DNA of 64,000 bases, from positions 2,959,501 to 3,023,500 of the forward strand of contig NZ_CP047023.1 in assembly GCF_009796765.1 (NCBI RefSeq), in the 5' to 3' direction. Below, one piece after another: positions 1 to 8,158 of this stretch. Below the pieces are notes generated by a model that worked only from the letters and a program-made list of their open reading frames with translations, was not told where the DNA came from and made no database searches. The translations under genes and the position numbers were made by a program. Every line of letters starts with the position of its first letter. The stretch's first letter is position 1. This stretch comes from Paraglaciecola sp. L3A3. Lineage in GTDB: Bacteria; Pseudomonadota; Gammaproteobacteria; Enterobacterales; Alteromonadaceae.

Positions 1-121
1 ACTCGAAATACCTTCTACATACTGTAGTAATTTCCTCAATAAAACTGCCCGTATCGCTACGAAACAGCCAGACCTAGCAACGTTATAATATAACATAATA
101 TTTCACAAAAATTACATAATA

Positions 122-177
122 CTGACTTTATAATGTCATTAATTTGTCGTTAGTTATTCATAATTCGACCTTATTCT
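122..177 (+). promoter_or_regulatory. Pho box of four 7-mers with a candidate -10
   Basis: Four 7-base units lie exactly 11 bases apart: CTGACTT (122-128), ATGTCAT (133-139), TTGTCGT (144-150) and TATTCAT (155-161). PhoB binds direct repeats of CTGTCAT separated by 4 bases, and these units match 5, 6, 5 and 4 of 7 positions. A -10-like TATTCT lies at 172-177, ten bases after the last unit, which fits the Pho box replacing the -35. The site is about 100 bases upstream of the first alkaline phosphatase. Control by phosphate starvation is inferred from site and target together. The rest of 1-260 holds nothing I recognise. Confidence 0.72.
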
Positions 178-260
178 ATTCGCCGTCATATACCTAAACC
201 TAGTTTAAAGCTGAGCTTAGTTATGCACGTCAAACACTACTTTAATAGGATAACTACAAG

Positions 261-1844
261 ATGAGAAAGACCTGGACTGCTACGTCATGTGCAATCGCAT
301 TGGCGGTATCTTCTGGCTTGAACGCTCAAGTCGTACCTGAACATCAATCCACGAATGACTGGTACACCGATGCTCAAGCAAACATTGCTGCTAAATTAGC
401 AGTTAATAACAACTTTAAAGCTAAAAACGTCATTTTATTTGTAGGCGACGGTATGGGTGTGTCAACATTAACAGCTGCTCGTATATTGAATGGACAAATG
501 CAAGGTAACCCAGGTGAAGAAGGATACCTGAGTTTCGAAAGCTTCCCTCATACAGCTTTGGTCAAAACCTATAATGTGGATGCACAAACACCAGATTCTG
601 CCGGTACTATGACGGCGATGATGAGTGGCATTAAAACAGATGTAGGTGTCATAGGTGTTAACGAAAATATTGAGCGCGGTGATTGCTCAACAGTAGAAGG
701 TAATGAAGTAGTTACCGCTTTAGAATTAGCAGAAATAAAAGGTCTTTCTACAGGTATCATATCTACAGCTCGCATTACTCATGCCACTCCTGCTGCCACT
801 TATGCAAAATCGGCTGACCGTAACTGGGAAGATGTATCAGATATGCCTGAAGCAGCTGTTACAGCTGGCTGTGTTGATATTGCTTCACAACTAGTCAATT
901 TTGAATCTATAGTCGAGTCTCGTTATTCTGGTGTAGATGTTGATGGTATCGATGTGTTGATGGGCGGTGGCCGCCGTCACTTCTTACCGAAAGATGCAGC
1001 GTTCAATAGCGCAGATGCGGTAAGTGACATCGAAGGAGATCGCACAGATGCAAGAGACTTAACCGCAGAGTGGCAAAGCCAATATCCAACAGGATCTTAT
1101 GTTGTGGATCAAACTGGATTTGATAGTTTTGATCCTGAAACAGGTAACAAATTATTCGCACTATTCAATGAATCTCATATGCAATATGAAGCAGATCGTG
1201 CCAACGATATCGCAGGTGAACCTTCACTAAGTGAAATGACCGCCAAAGCCATTCAAAAACTAGATAACAACGAAAAAGGTTTCTTTCTTATGGTTGAATC
1301 GGGTCGTATTGATCACGCTCACCATGCAGGCAGTGCTTACGGCGCGTTAACCGAAACCATCGAGTTTGCTAAAGCGGTTGAAATGGCAAATTCACTGACT
1401 AACGATGAAGAAACATTAATCATAGTCACAGCTGACCACGGTCACGTATTTACCATAGCTGGCTATCCTAAACGTGGTAACCCAATTCTAGGTAAAGTGG
1501 TTAATGTAGGGGCAACCGAGCCTGCTACCGCTTCTGATGGCATGCCTTATACCACATTAGGTTATACCAATGGCCTAGGTTTTAGAGACTTAGGAACAGA
1601 AACTGACGCAGATGCCACATATGGATATGACATTACAGCAGGTCGTCAAGATTTAACTAACGTGGACACCACAACAGCTGGATTTCACCAAGAAACCCTT
1701 ATTCCATTAAGCTCTGAAACTCACTCAGGTGAAGATATTAGCCTACATGCTCAAGGTCCAGGAGCACAATTAGCTCAAGGGGTGATCGAACAAAGTGTCG
1801 TGTTCCACCTTATCAATCAATCATTAGATCTAATTAAACAATAG
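261..1844 (+). CDS. Alkaline phosphatase, exported (first of a tandem pair)
   Basis: This is a zinc/magnesium alkaline phosphatase that should release phosphate from organic esters outside the cytoplasm. A Sec signal peptide spans residues 1-22 and ends near LNAQ. The metal-binding VGDGMG has Asp63, the nucleophile is Ser113 in TPDSAGTM, and metal ligands are visible in ESGRIDHAHHAG and TADHGH (Asp392, His393). At 527 residues it is longer than E. coli PhoA (471) and resembles the larger marine enzymes. It lies 13 bases before a second, clearly homologous phosphatase and behind a strong Pho box, so the two are probably co-transcribed under phosphate limitation. The ATG follows TAGGAT. No broken motif is seen. 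Confidence 0.95.
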   Translation: MRKTWTATSCAIALAVSSGLNAQVVPEHQSTNDWYTDAQANIAAKLAVNNNFKAKNVILFVGDGMGVSTLTAARILNGQMQGNPGEEGYLSFESFPHTALVKTYNVDAQTPDSAGTMTAMMSGIKTDVGVIGVNENIERGDCSTVEGNEVVTALELAEIKGLSTGIISTARITHATPAATYAKSADRNWEDVSDMPEAAVTAGCVDIASQLVNFESIVESRYSGVDVDGIDVLMGGGRRHFLPKDAAFNSADAVSDIEGDRTDARDLTAEWQSQYPTGSYVVDQTGFDSFDPETGNKLFALFNESHMQYEADRANDIAGEPSLSEMTAKAIQKLDNNEKGFFLMVESGRIDHAHHAGSAYGALTETIEFAKAVEMANSLTNDEETLIIVTADHGHVFTIAGYPKRGNPILGKVVNVGATEPATASDGMPYTTLGYTNGLGFRDLGTETDADATYGYDITAGRQDLTNVDTTTAGFHQETLIPLSSETHSGEDISLHAQGPGAQLAQGVIEQSVVFHLINQSLDLIKQ

Positions 1845-1857
1845 TCAGGAGTTAGAC

Positions 1858-3840
1858 ATGAAAATTTTACGATTAAGTGCGATAGCTATCGCAATTTTAG
1901 GTCTTTCTGGCTGTATATCAGATGGTGATGATGGAGCTAAAGGTGCAACTGGATCTCCCGGAATAGATGGAACAAACGGTACTAATGGAACCAATGGTAC
2001 TGATGGAACTGATGGAACTAATGGAACCGACGGTACCAATGGAACTGATGGTTCGAATGGCTTCAATAGTTTAATTGCACAAATTAACTTACCTATAGGT
2101 GACACAAATTGTCCAAACAGTGGTGTACAAATTAACTCTGGTTTAGACATTGATAACAGTGGTGTCTTGGATGACACAGAAGTCACTGCCTCTGAGTATG
2201 TCTGTACTGCTGGCAACACTAATGTAGCTTCAAGTGAACTCCTTACCAGTTTAAATAATGACTGGTATATTGAAGCTGAACAAGAAGTGAACCAAGCAAA
2301 ACAACTTTGGTTGAATACCACAGGTGTGACTGTCGCTACTCAAAGTACCAATAGCAAATCTACTAAAGCTAAAACTTTAACGGATCTTAAAGGTAAAGCT
2401 AAAAACGTTATTATATTCGTTGGCGACGGTATGGGTGTTTCTACCATTACTGCATCACGTATTCTTGAAGGCCAATTAGAAGGTAAATTAGGTGAAGAAA
2501 ATCAGCTTAGTTTTGATAAATTCCCTTTTGCTGGATTAGCTAAAACCTATAACGTCGATGCTCAAACCCCTGACTCTGCAGGTACCATGACAGCCATGAT
2601 CAGTGGTGTGAAAACAGACGTAGGTGTAATTGGTGTTGATGCAGATATTGAACGTGGTGATTGCTCAACAGTGGCAGGAAACGAGTTATTAACTGCAGTG
2701 GAACTTGCTGAAATAGCCGGTAAATCAACAGGTATCATCTCTACAGCACGCATCACTCACGCTACACCAGCGGCGACTTATGCCAAATCAGCGGATAGAA
2801 ACTGGGAAGATATTTCTGATATGCCTGAAGCGGCCGTGACAGCTGGTTGTAAAGACATTGCCGATCAACTAGTGAATTTTGAAACAAACCTTGAAACTAC
2901 TGTTGGCGGAATCGATGTTGACGGCATGGAAGTGGTATTTGGCGGTGGACGTCGTCACTTTTTACCTAAAGACGTAGCATTTAACAGCACAGATGCTCAC
3001 AGCCCTGTTGAAGGTGATCGTACTGACGGTCGAGACTTAACTGCAGAATGGCAAGCAAAATACACCACTGGCACTTATGTGATGGATCAAACTGGTTTTG
3101 ATGCCATAGACACAGAAAATACCACCCAAGTGCTAGGTTTATTTAATGAATCACACATGCAATATGAAGCAGATCGTGCAAACGATGTTGCCGGTGAACC
3201 GTCACTGAGTGAAATGACAGAAAAAGCTATCGGTATTCTAGATAACAATGCTGAAGGTTTCTTCTTAATGGTTGAATCAGGTCGAATAGATCATGCTCAC
3301 CATGCAGGCAGCGCCTATGGTGCTTTAACCGACACTATAGAACTTTCTAATGCTGTTGCTAAAGCGGTAGCAATGACTGATATGTCGGATACCTTAATCA
3401 TAGTCACTGCGGATCACGGTCATGTATTTACCATAGCCGGTTATCCAAAACGCGGTAACCCTATATTAGGTAAAGTGGTCAATGTTGGAGCAACCGAGCC
3501 TGCTACTGCAGCCGATGGCACACCATACACCACGCTAGGTTATACCAATGGATTAGGTTTCCGTGACTTAGGCACAGAAACCGATGCAGACGTAGCCTAT
3601 AGCACAGCTATAGATGCAGGTAGAAAAGACCTAACAAGTGTCGATACCACTACAGCTGGGTTCCACCAAGAAGCGTTAATCCCAATGGGTTCTGAGTCTC
3701 ACTCAGGGGAAGACGTAGGTGTATTTGCTTCTGGTCCAGCAGCGTTTTTAGTGAATGGTACACAAGAACAAAGCATGATTTTCCATATCATGGACTTTGC
3801 TGCCAATTTAACTGAAAAAGCCAATGCTGCTAAACAATAA
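1858..3840 (+). CDS. Alkaline phosphatase lipoprotein with collagen-like stalk
   Basis: A second alkaline phosphatase with a different N-terminus. Residues 1-19 form a lipoprotein signal with lipobox LSGC (Cys19). Residues 26-68 are about 14 Gly-X-Y triplets, mostly Gly-Thr-Asn and Gly-Thr-Asp, like bacterial collagen-like stalks. Residues about 69-118 match the small Cys-containing module (DUF7151-like) that often follows such stalks. The catalytic domain then parallels the upstream gene, with Ser240 as nucleophile and TADHGH intact. I infer a membrane-anchored enzyme held out on a stalk while its neighbour is soluble. The gene starts 13 bases after the first phosphatase with an AGGAG ribosome site and ends just before a strong terminator. 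Confidence 0.93.
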   Translation: MKILRLSAIAIAILGLSGCISDGDDGAKGATGSPGIDGTNGTNGTNGTDGTDGTNGTDGTNGTDGSNGFNSLIAQINLPIGDTNCPNSGVQINSGLDIDNSGVLDDTEVTASEYVCTAGNTNVASSELLTSLNNDWYIEAEQEVNQAKQLWLNTTGVTVATQSTNSKSTKAKTLTDLKGKAKNVIIFVGDGMGVSTITASRILEGQLEGKLGEENQLSFDKFPFAGLAKTYNVDAQTPDSAGTMTAMISGVKTDVGVIGVDADIERGDCSTVAGNELLTAVELAEIAGKSTGIISTARITHATPAATYAKSADRNWEDISDMPEAAVTAGCKDIADQLVNFETNLETTVGGIDVDGMEVVFGGGRRHFLPKDVAFNSTDAHSPVEGDRTDGRDLTAEWQAKYTTGTYVMDQTGFDAIDTENTTQVLGLFNESHMQYEADRANDVAGEPSLSEMTEKAIGILDNNAEGFFLMVESGRIDHAHHAGSAYGALTDTIELSNAVAKAVAMTDMSDTLIIVTADHGHVFTIAGYPKRGNPILGKVVNVGATEPATAADGTPYTTLGYTNGLGFRDLGTETDADVAYSTAIDAGRKDLTSVDTTTAGFHQEALIPMGSESHSGEDVGVFASGPAAFLVNGTQEQSMIFHIMDFAANLTEKANAAKQ

Positions 3841-3860
3841 TCACTAGCAGTTTGTACAAC

Positions 3861-3894
3861 AAACATGGTGCATGTTCGTGCACCATGTTTTTCT
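3861..3894 (+). terminator. Rho-independent terminator after the phosphatase pair
   Basis: A perfect 12-bp stem (3861-3872 with 3879-3890) encloses the loop TGTTCG and is followed by a T-rich run. It closes the phosphatase operon. An in-frame ATG at 3872 lies inside this stem, which argues against that ATG as the start of the next gene. Confidence 0.88.
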
Positions 3895-3916
3895 ATTTGT
3901 AAATAAGGAATTTCCT

Positions 3917-4657
3917 TTGCTAAAAACAACACTATTAATACTCACATTAACTGGCGTATCCACTCAAGCTTTTGGGCAAAACGACTGTCATCAAGATTCA
4001 TATTTACAAGCTAAATATCAAATCGATATTAAACGCAAAGATCAAGCAAGCAAAACCACTGAACTTATTCTATGGCGAAAAAAAAATACGGTTGCACATC
4101 AGTATCCTTCCACTCTTGTTTCTGAAATGTGGCAACTTGTCCCCAATAGTAAAAAGCAACTAATCAAACCCACTCGTTTTTTTGAAGCTCACAAAAGAGC
4201 CATCGAATACCAGCCAGGTGAAACTGTACATGGTAAAAAAGAAACCGATTGGTCCTATCGGTTGCAACTTATATCCGATACATTTTTAAACACCATGACA
4301 CTCACTAATCAATTAGATAAAGGCTGCGACTCGATTGATTATTTATCTAAAAAAGATACAGATTCTGAAATTACTATCGAATGGTTACCAGAACGAAAAT
4401 TAGTTAAATCATTTACTTTAGTATCTGATCATCATCAAGAAAAATGGCAACTGGTTAAACTAACAGAGCAAGCAAAAATAATTCAATCCTATTTTACTGC
4501 TCTAGATAAGTACCAAACTACAGACTTTGCCGATATTGGTGATGACCATACCGATCCTTTTTTAACGAACATGGTGACACTAGGTTTTATTGAACCTGGA
4601 GCAAGCGGCTTTTACGATGATAAAGGTAAAGCACTGTCAGGCGGGCACCACCACTAA
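3917..4657 (+). CDS. Exported protein of unknown function, TTG start
   Basis: I do not recognise a family. The reading frame extends back to an ATG at 3872, but that codon is inside the terminator hairpin. The better start is TTG at 3917, six bases after AAGGAA, which gives a clean signal peptide (MLKTTLLILTLTG to about residue 21). The mature protein of about 225 residues has two cysteines, many charged and beta-type segments, and ends in GGHHH, a possible metal-binding tail. It lies directly downstream of the alkaline phosphatases. Some read-through expression with them is possible, but the terminator suggests its own or attenuated transcription. Confidence 0.7.
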   Translation: MLKTTLLILTLTGVSTQAFGQNDCHQDSYLQAKYQIDIKRKDQASKTTELILWRKKNTVAHQYPSTLVSEMWQLVPNSKKQLIKPTRFFEAHKRAIEYQPGETVHGKKETDWSYRLQLISDTFLNTMTLTNQLDKGCDSIDYLSKKDTDSEITIEWLPERKLVKSFTLVSDHHQEKWQLVKLTEQAKIIQSYFTALDKYQTTDFADIGDDHTDPFLTNMVTLGFIEPGASGFYDDKGKALSGGHHH

Positions 4658-4677
4658 TCATCTGCCTACCCTAATCA

Positions 4678-4742
4678 AAATTACTCATTTAAGTTTGGTT
4701 TTTTACACTCAGTAGATAAAAATCATGCTGAGTGAGTAATTT
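4678..4742. repeat. Inverted repeat with two overlapping stems
   Basis: Outer arms AAATTACTCA (4678-4687) and TGAGTAATTT (4733-4742) are perfect 10-bp complements. Inner arms CACTCAG (4706-4712) and CTGAGTG (4729-4735) also pair, but share bases 4733-4735 with the outer arm, so only one stem can form fully. It lies between the exported protein gene and the barrel/PBP/cyclase operon. It could be a weak terminator or a leader structure. Confidence 0.45.
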
Positions 4743-4820
4743 GAATACTTAATTTTACTTTGAAAATTAACCTATATAAACGTACACTTTGTTCTCGTTA
4801 CAAATGAATTTTGGGTTAAT

Positions 4821-6041
4821 GTGTTAAAAATAATATTATGTATGTTTATCATTACTAAAAGCATACTATCATTTGTTACTGCTGAAGAAGTCCAATGGAG
4901 TGCTTTTGGTACCCTAGGACTCACCCTCGCCGATTCAAATCAATTAGGCTATCGCAATAATATTAACTCCGACAATGGTGTATTTGCAGGTGATCTTGAT
5001 TTTCAATCAAACTCGTTGTTGGGTGGACAAGTCGATGTATCCATAAACAGAGAGTTAGAGTTTCTTGGCCAAGTCGTATTAAAAGATATGAATGATGCGA
5101 CTGCTAGCGACTTCATCACTATGGCATTTTTCAAATATTCACCTTCTGCAAAATGGTCAGTTAGATTAGGTAGATTGATTCCTGATCTATTTAAAATAAC
5201 AGAATATCGAAATATCAATGTTGCTTATACTTGGACCAACGTGCCAACTGAGGTTTATGCCTTAAGTCCGTTTGAACACTTAGATGGTGGCGATATTACA
5301 TACAAAACACGTTTTAATTCAGGCACTCTCAAGTACAAATTTTTCCTCGGGAAAAGTCAATCAGTTGTGCATGCATTCGGTGATAATCAACATTTCGATT
5401 TATCGAGTATGCTTGGCGCCTCAATCTCTTACGATCAATTTGATTGGAATATCCAAGGGAGATATACAAAAATAACCTTCGATAACAATGCTGATGCTAT
5501 TCGCCTTCTCAGTGAACAAATTGAACTGGTCCCTGAATACCTATGGCCTAACCGCCTAGATTTTAGTCATTCATTAAACTTGAAAGATAGCATCGCAAAA
5601 TACTACTCTTTCAGCGGCCAAAAGGAATGGCAAAACTGGTTATTTAGTTTTGAAGTAGGCAGGATTGTCACTGAGGCAACTTCTGAACTTCCTGTCGATA
5701 GTGGTTATTTTAGCGCAAGTTATCGTCATGGAGCGAATACCTATTACGGTTTATATTCTCAATCCTCCGCTGATAATTATATATTTGACGAACCAATAGA
5801 TACACAATATTTTCCCGAGTTGATTAAATACATAGAGGATTCAAAAAACTTTTATAGTACAAATCAGACAACCTACTCAATTGGTTGGCGGCGTGATATC
5901 AGCACCAATCTAACATCAAAATTTCAACTTAATGTCACCAATGTAGATGAAAATGGAGCGACTCTTTGGCTAAGGGAGCAGGGTAATGATACAGGCCGAA
6001 CAGTCACTAGTGTCATGTTTACCCTGAGCTTTGCATTATGA
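4821..6041 (+). CDS. Predicted outer-membrane beta-barrel protein
   Basis: A signal peptide spans residues 1-21 and is cleaved before EEVQW. The remainder consists of alternating amphipathic strands rich in aromatic residues and ends in a terminal strand closing with FTLSFAL, close to the C-terminal signature of barrel proteins. The size (about 385 mature residues) suits a 14-18-strand porin-like barrel. The start is GTG at 4821, and an in-frame ATG at 4842 is possible. The stop overlaps the ATG of the next gene by 4 bases, so it is translationally coupled to a PstS-like protein and a diguanylate cyclase. The substrate is unknown. Confidence 0.7.
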   Translation: MLKIILCMFIITKSILSFVTAEEVQWSAFGTLGLTLADSNQLGYRNNINSDNGVFAGDLDFQSNSLLGGQVDVSINRELEFLGQVVLKDMNDATASDFITMAFFKYSPSAKWSVRLGRLIPDLFKITEYRNINVAYTWTNVPTEVYALSPFEHLDGGDITYKTRFNSGTLKYKFFLGKSQSVVHAFGDNQHFDLSSMLGASISYDQFDWNIQGRYTKITFDNNADAIRLLSEQIELVPEYLWPNRLDFSHSLNLKDSIAKYYSFSGQKEWQNWLFSFEVGRIVTEATSELPVDSGYFSASYRHGANTYYGLYSQSSADNYIFDEPIDTQYFPELIKYIEDSKNFYSTNQTTYSIGWRRDISTNLTSKFQLNVTNVDENGATLWLREQGNDTGRTVTSVMFTLSFAL

Positions 6042-6463
6042 TTCGGTTTATACTGATTATCTCTTTATTATTTTGTTGTCATTTAGCGCAGTCTGCTGAA
6101 GAATTAGTGGTAGTAGTGAATAAAAATAATCCGACTGATAAATTAACTAAGTCAGAAGTGATTGACATTTTCATGGGTAAATATATTGCCTATCCCAATG
6201 GGGATTCTGCAAGTCCATTAGAGTTAGAAGATAACAATAGAATTAAAGAAATTTTTTATCAAAATTTAATTGGCCGTTCTTTAGCCAGTGTAAACTCATA
6301 TTGGGCAAGACTTAAATTTACCGGACACGCAAGAACAGCAGATATTGTGACAAGTGAAGAAAATGTGGTAGCGTTGATTAATAGTACGAACTCTGCAATA
6401 GGCTATATTTGTGCTTCTAACTTAACCCCTGAACTAAAAGTGGTATACAACTTTAATGAATAA
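6038..6463 (+). CDS. Small PstS-like periplasmic binding protein
   Basis: A 141-residue protein with a signal peptide (1-19) and one PstS-like lobe. LVVVVNKNNP opens the domain, LTKSEVIDIFMGK is typical of this group, and the end carries AIGYICAS before a short beta segment. Full PstS is about 320 residues, so this is the short single-domain form commonly annotated as a phosphate ABC transporter substrate-binding protein. No permease or ATPase genes are nearby. It overlaps the barrel gene by 4 bases and the diguanylate cyclase gene by 8. A sensing role, delivering a ligand signal to the cyclase's periplasmic domain, is more likely than transport. This is inferred from context. Confidence 0.8.
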   Translation: MIRFILIISLLFCCHLAQSAEELVVVVNKNNPTDKLTKSEVIDIFMGKYIAYPNGDSASPLELEDNNRIKEIFYQNLIGRSLASVNSYWARLKFTGHARTADIVTSEENVVALINSTNSAIGYICASNLTPELKVVYNFNE

Positions 6464-8024
6464 AAACGGATTAATACTTCGCCTTACATTAGCAGTTGTA
6501 ATTTCAGCTTTTGTAATTGGTTTGATTATTTCCCAATTTTATTCCCATTTCACCTATATTAATGAAAAAGAAAATGGCCAAATTGAAGTAGAGCAACTGT
6601 TTAAAACTGTTTCTTCTACCGCATCAGTTGCAACATATCTACTCGATAAAGAACTAGCTACAGAAGTTATTTCCGGCTTAATGAGTAATGATATTGTAAA
6701 AGGTGTTTCGATTACCGCAAAAGAATTTTTAGTGGACTCTGCTGGTTATCGAAAAACCGAAGATAGTCGCACCTTTCCCCTGTATTCTCCCTTTGAAAAA
6801 GACCGCAAAGTAGGCAATTTAGTTATCACGCCTAATATTAAACACATTGAAAAGCGAGCATCTGAAATTAGCTCAGATAACCAAATCTCTATTACCATAC
6901 AAGCCGCAATCATTGTGTTAATTATTGTGTTTGTTGCCTATTTTATTGTAACTCGGCCGATAATTTTTATTGCGACACGACTACATGAGTTGTCTATTGG
7001 TACGAATGAACGCATACAATTACCTAATTTTCATGATAATAGTGAAATTGGTATATTAGTTAAAGATATCAATTTGTTACTAGGGAAAACTGAAAATCAA
7101 ATTACCGAAGAACGGAAATTACGCCAGCAAGTAGAAAAATTATCTCGCCATTTTAAATTGCTTTTTGAAAATTCTAATTCACCTATTGTATTAGCCGAAC
7201 CTAATGGTGATATAGTTTTACACAATCAAGCATTTGATAAATTATTACAAAAACTTAAGGTCCCTTTCAAAACAAATTTTGGCCCATATTTAAGAGATTT
7301 ATTTGAAAATCCTATTGAACTTGATCATCAAGTGACTAGTGCATTTAATCACAATGAAATAGCATCAGGGGAATTCAAATTAAACTACAACGTCGAAGAT
7401 AACTCTATCTGGGTCCAGACTATTGTAACTGCGACCCTAACTGATGATTTTGGTGAATATTACCAAATCACTCTGCATGACATATCAGCCGGTAGATTAA
7501 AAATAGAACAACTAGATCTAAAAGCTCGCACAGATCAATTGACCAATCTACTCAATCGCAGAGGGGCGAAACAAACTTTAACGCAATTGATAGAATCAAA
7601 TGTAGCTTTTGCGTTGATATTGCTGGATTTAAACAAATTCAAACCCATTAATGATATTTATGGGCATGATGCTGGCGATGAAATTTTAATCCATGTGGCG
7701 CAACAGTTAACACAGGCATTACGTCGTCGAGATATATTATCTCGTTGGGGAGGAGATGAATTTGTTATTATCTTACCGGGATTAACTGTTGAAGAAGTAC
7801 ATAATGTTTGCGACAAAATAATCAGTAATATTGAAAACCCGTATTTATTAACACAAGTGAATGAAACAGTCTCTGTCAGTGCCAGTGTAGGGGTGACTTT
7901 TTACCAACAAGATCAAGTTTGTGACATAGACACACTTATTAAACAAGCTGACACGACTATGTATAAAGTAAAAGAAAATAGAGATAAACAACATAAAGTC
8001 ATGTTTTTTAATGATAATGTCTAA
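6456..8024 (+). CDS. Membrane diguanylate cyclase (sensor-HAMP-PAS-GGDEF)
   Basis: Makes c-di-GMP from two GTP. Transmembrane segments lie at about 7-29 and 145-168 and flank a periplasmic sensor of about 115 residues. A HAMP linker (about 169-222), a PAS-like domain (about 230-350) and a C-terminal GGDEF domain follow. The active-site GGDEF is intact at residues 432-436, and an inhibitory RxxD site (RRRD, 423-426) lies exactly five residues before it, so product inhibition is expected. There is no EAL domain. The ATG lies within the end of the PstS-like gene (8-base overlap). The arrangement suggests that periplasmic binding controls c-di-GMP synthesis. Confidence 0.9.
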   Translation: MNKNGLILRLTLAVVISAFVIGLIISQFYSHFTYINEKENGQIEVEQLFKTVSSTASVATYLLDKELATEVISGLMSNDIVKGVSITAKEFLVDSAGYRKTEDSRTFPLYSPFEKDRKVGNLVITPNIKHIEKRASEISSDNQISITIQAAIIVLIIVFVAYFIVTRPIIFIATRLHELSIGTNERIQLPNFHDNSEIGILVKDINLLLGKTENQITEERKLRQQVEKLSRHFKLLFENSNSPIVLAEPNGDIVLHNQAFDKLLQKLKVPFKTNFGPYLRDLFENPIELDHQVTSAFNHNEIASGEFKLNYNVEDNSIWVQTIVTATLTDDFGEYYQITLHDISAGRLKIEQLDLKARTDQLTNLLNRRGAKQTLTQLIESNVAFALILLDLNKFKPINDIYGHDAGDEILIHVAQQLTQALRRRDILSRWGGDEFVIILPGLTVEEVHNVCDKIISNIENPYLLTQVNETVSVSASVGVTFYQQDQVCDIDTLIKQADTTMYKVKENRDKQHKVMFFNDNV

Positions 8025-8158
8025 GCTAAATTTACCTGAAAATATCCTAATCAAAATAACTAATCAGCCACTTAATTGTAAAAATTGCGTAAAGTACTTT
8101 ATTGCTAACAATCAATAGTTTAACTTATCAATAAAACTGGCTTGAGAATCACCCAATA

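Noticed and set aside
1845..2321. Minus-strand frame rich in Val-Pro repeats
   Set aside because: It is the antisense of the Gly-Thr-Asn repeat and the following phosphatase codons.
3872..3916. N-terminal extension of the exported protein from ATG 3872
   Set aside because: The ATG lies inside a terminator stem and has no ribosome site; TTG 3917 is better.
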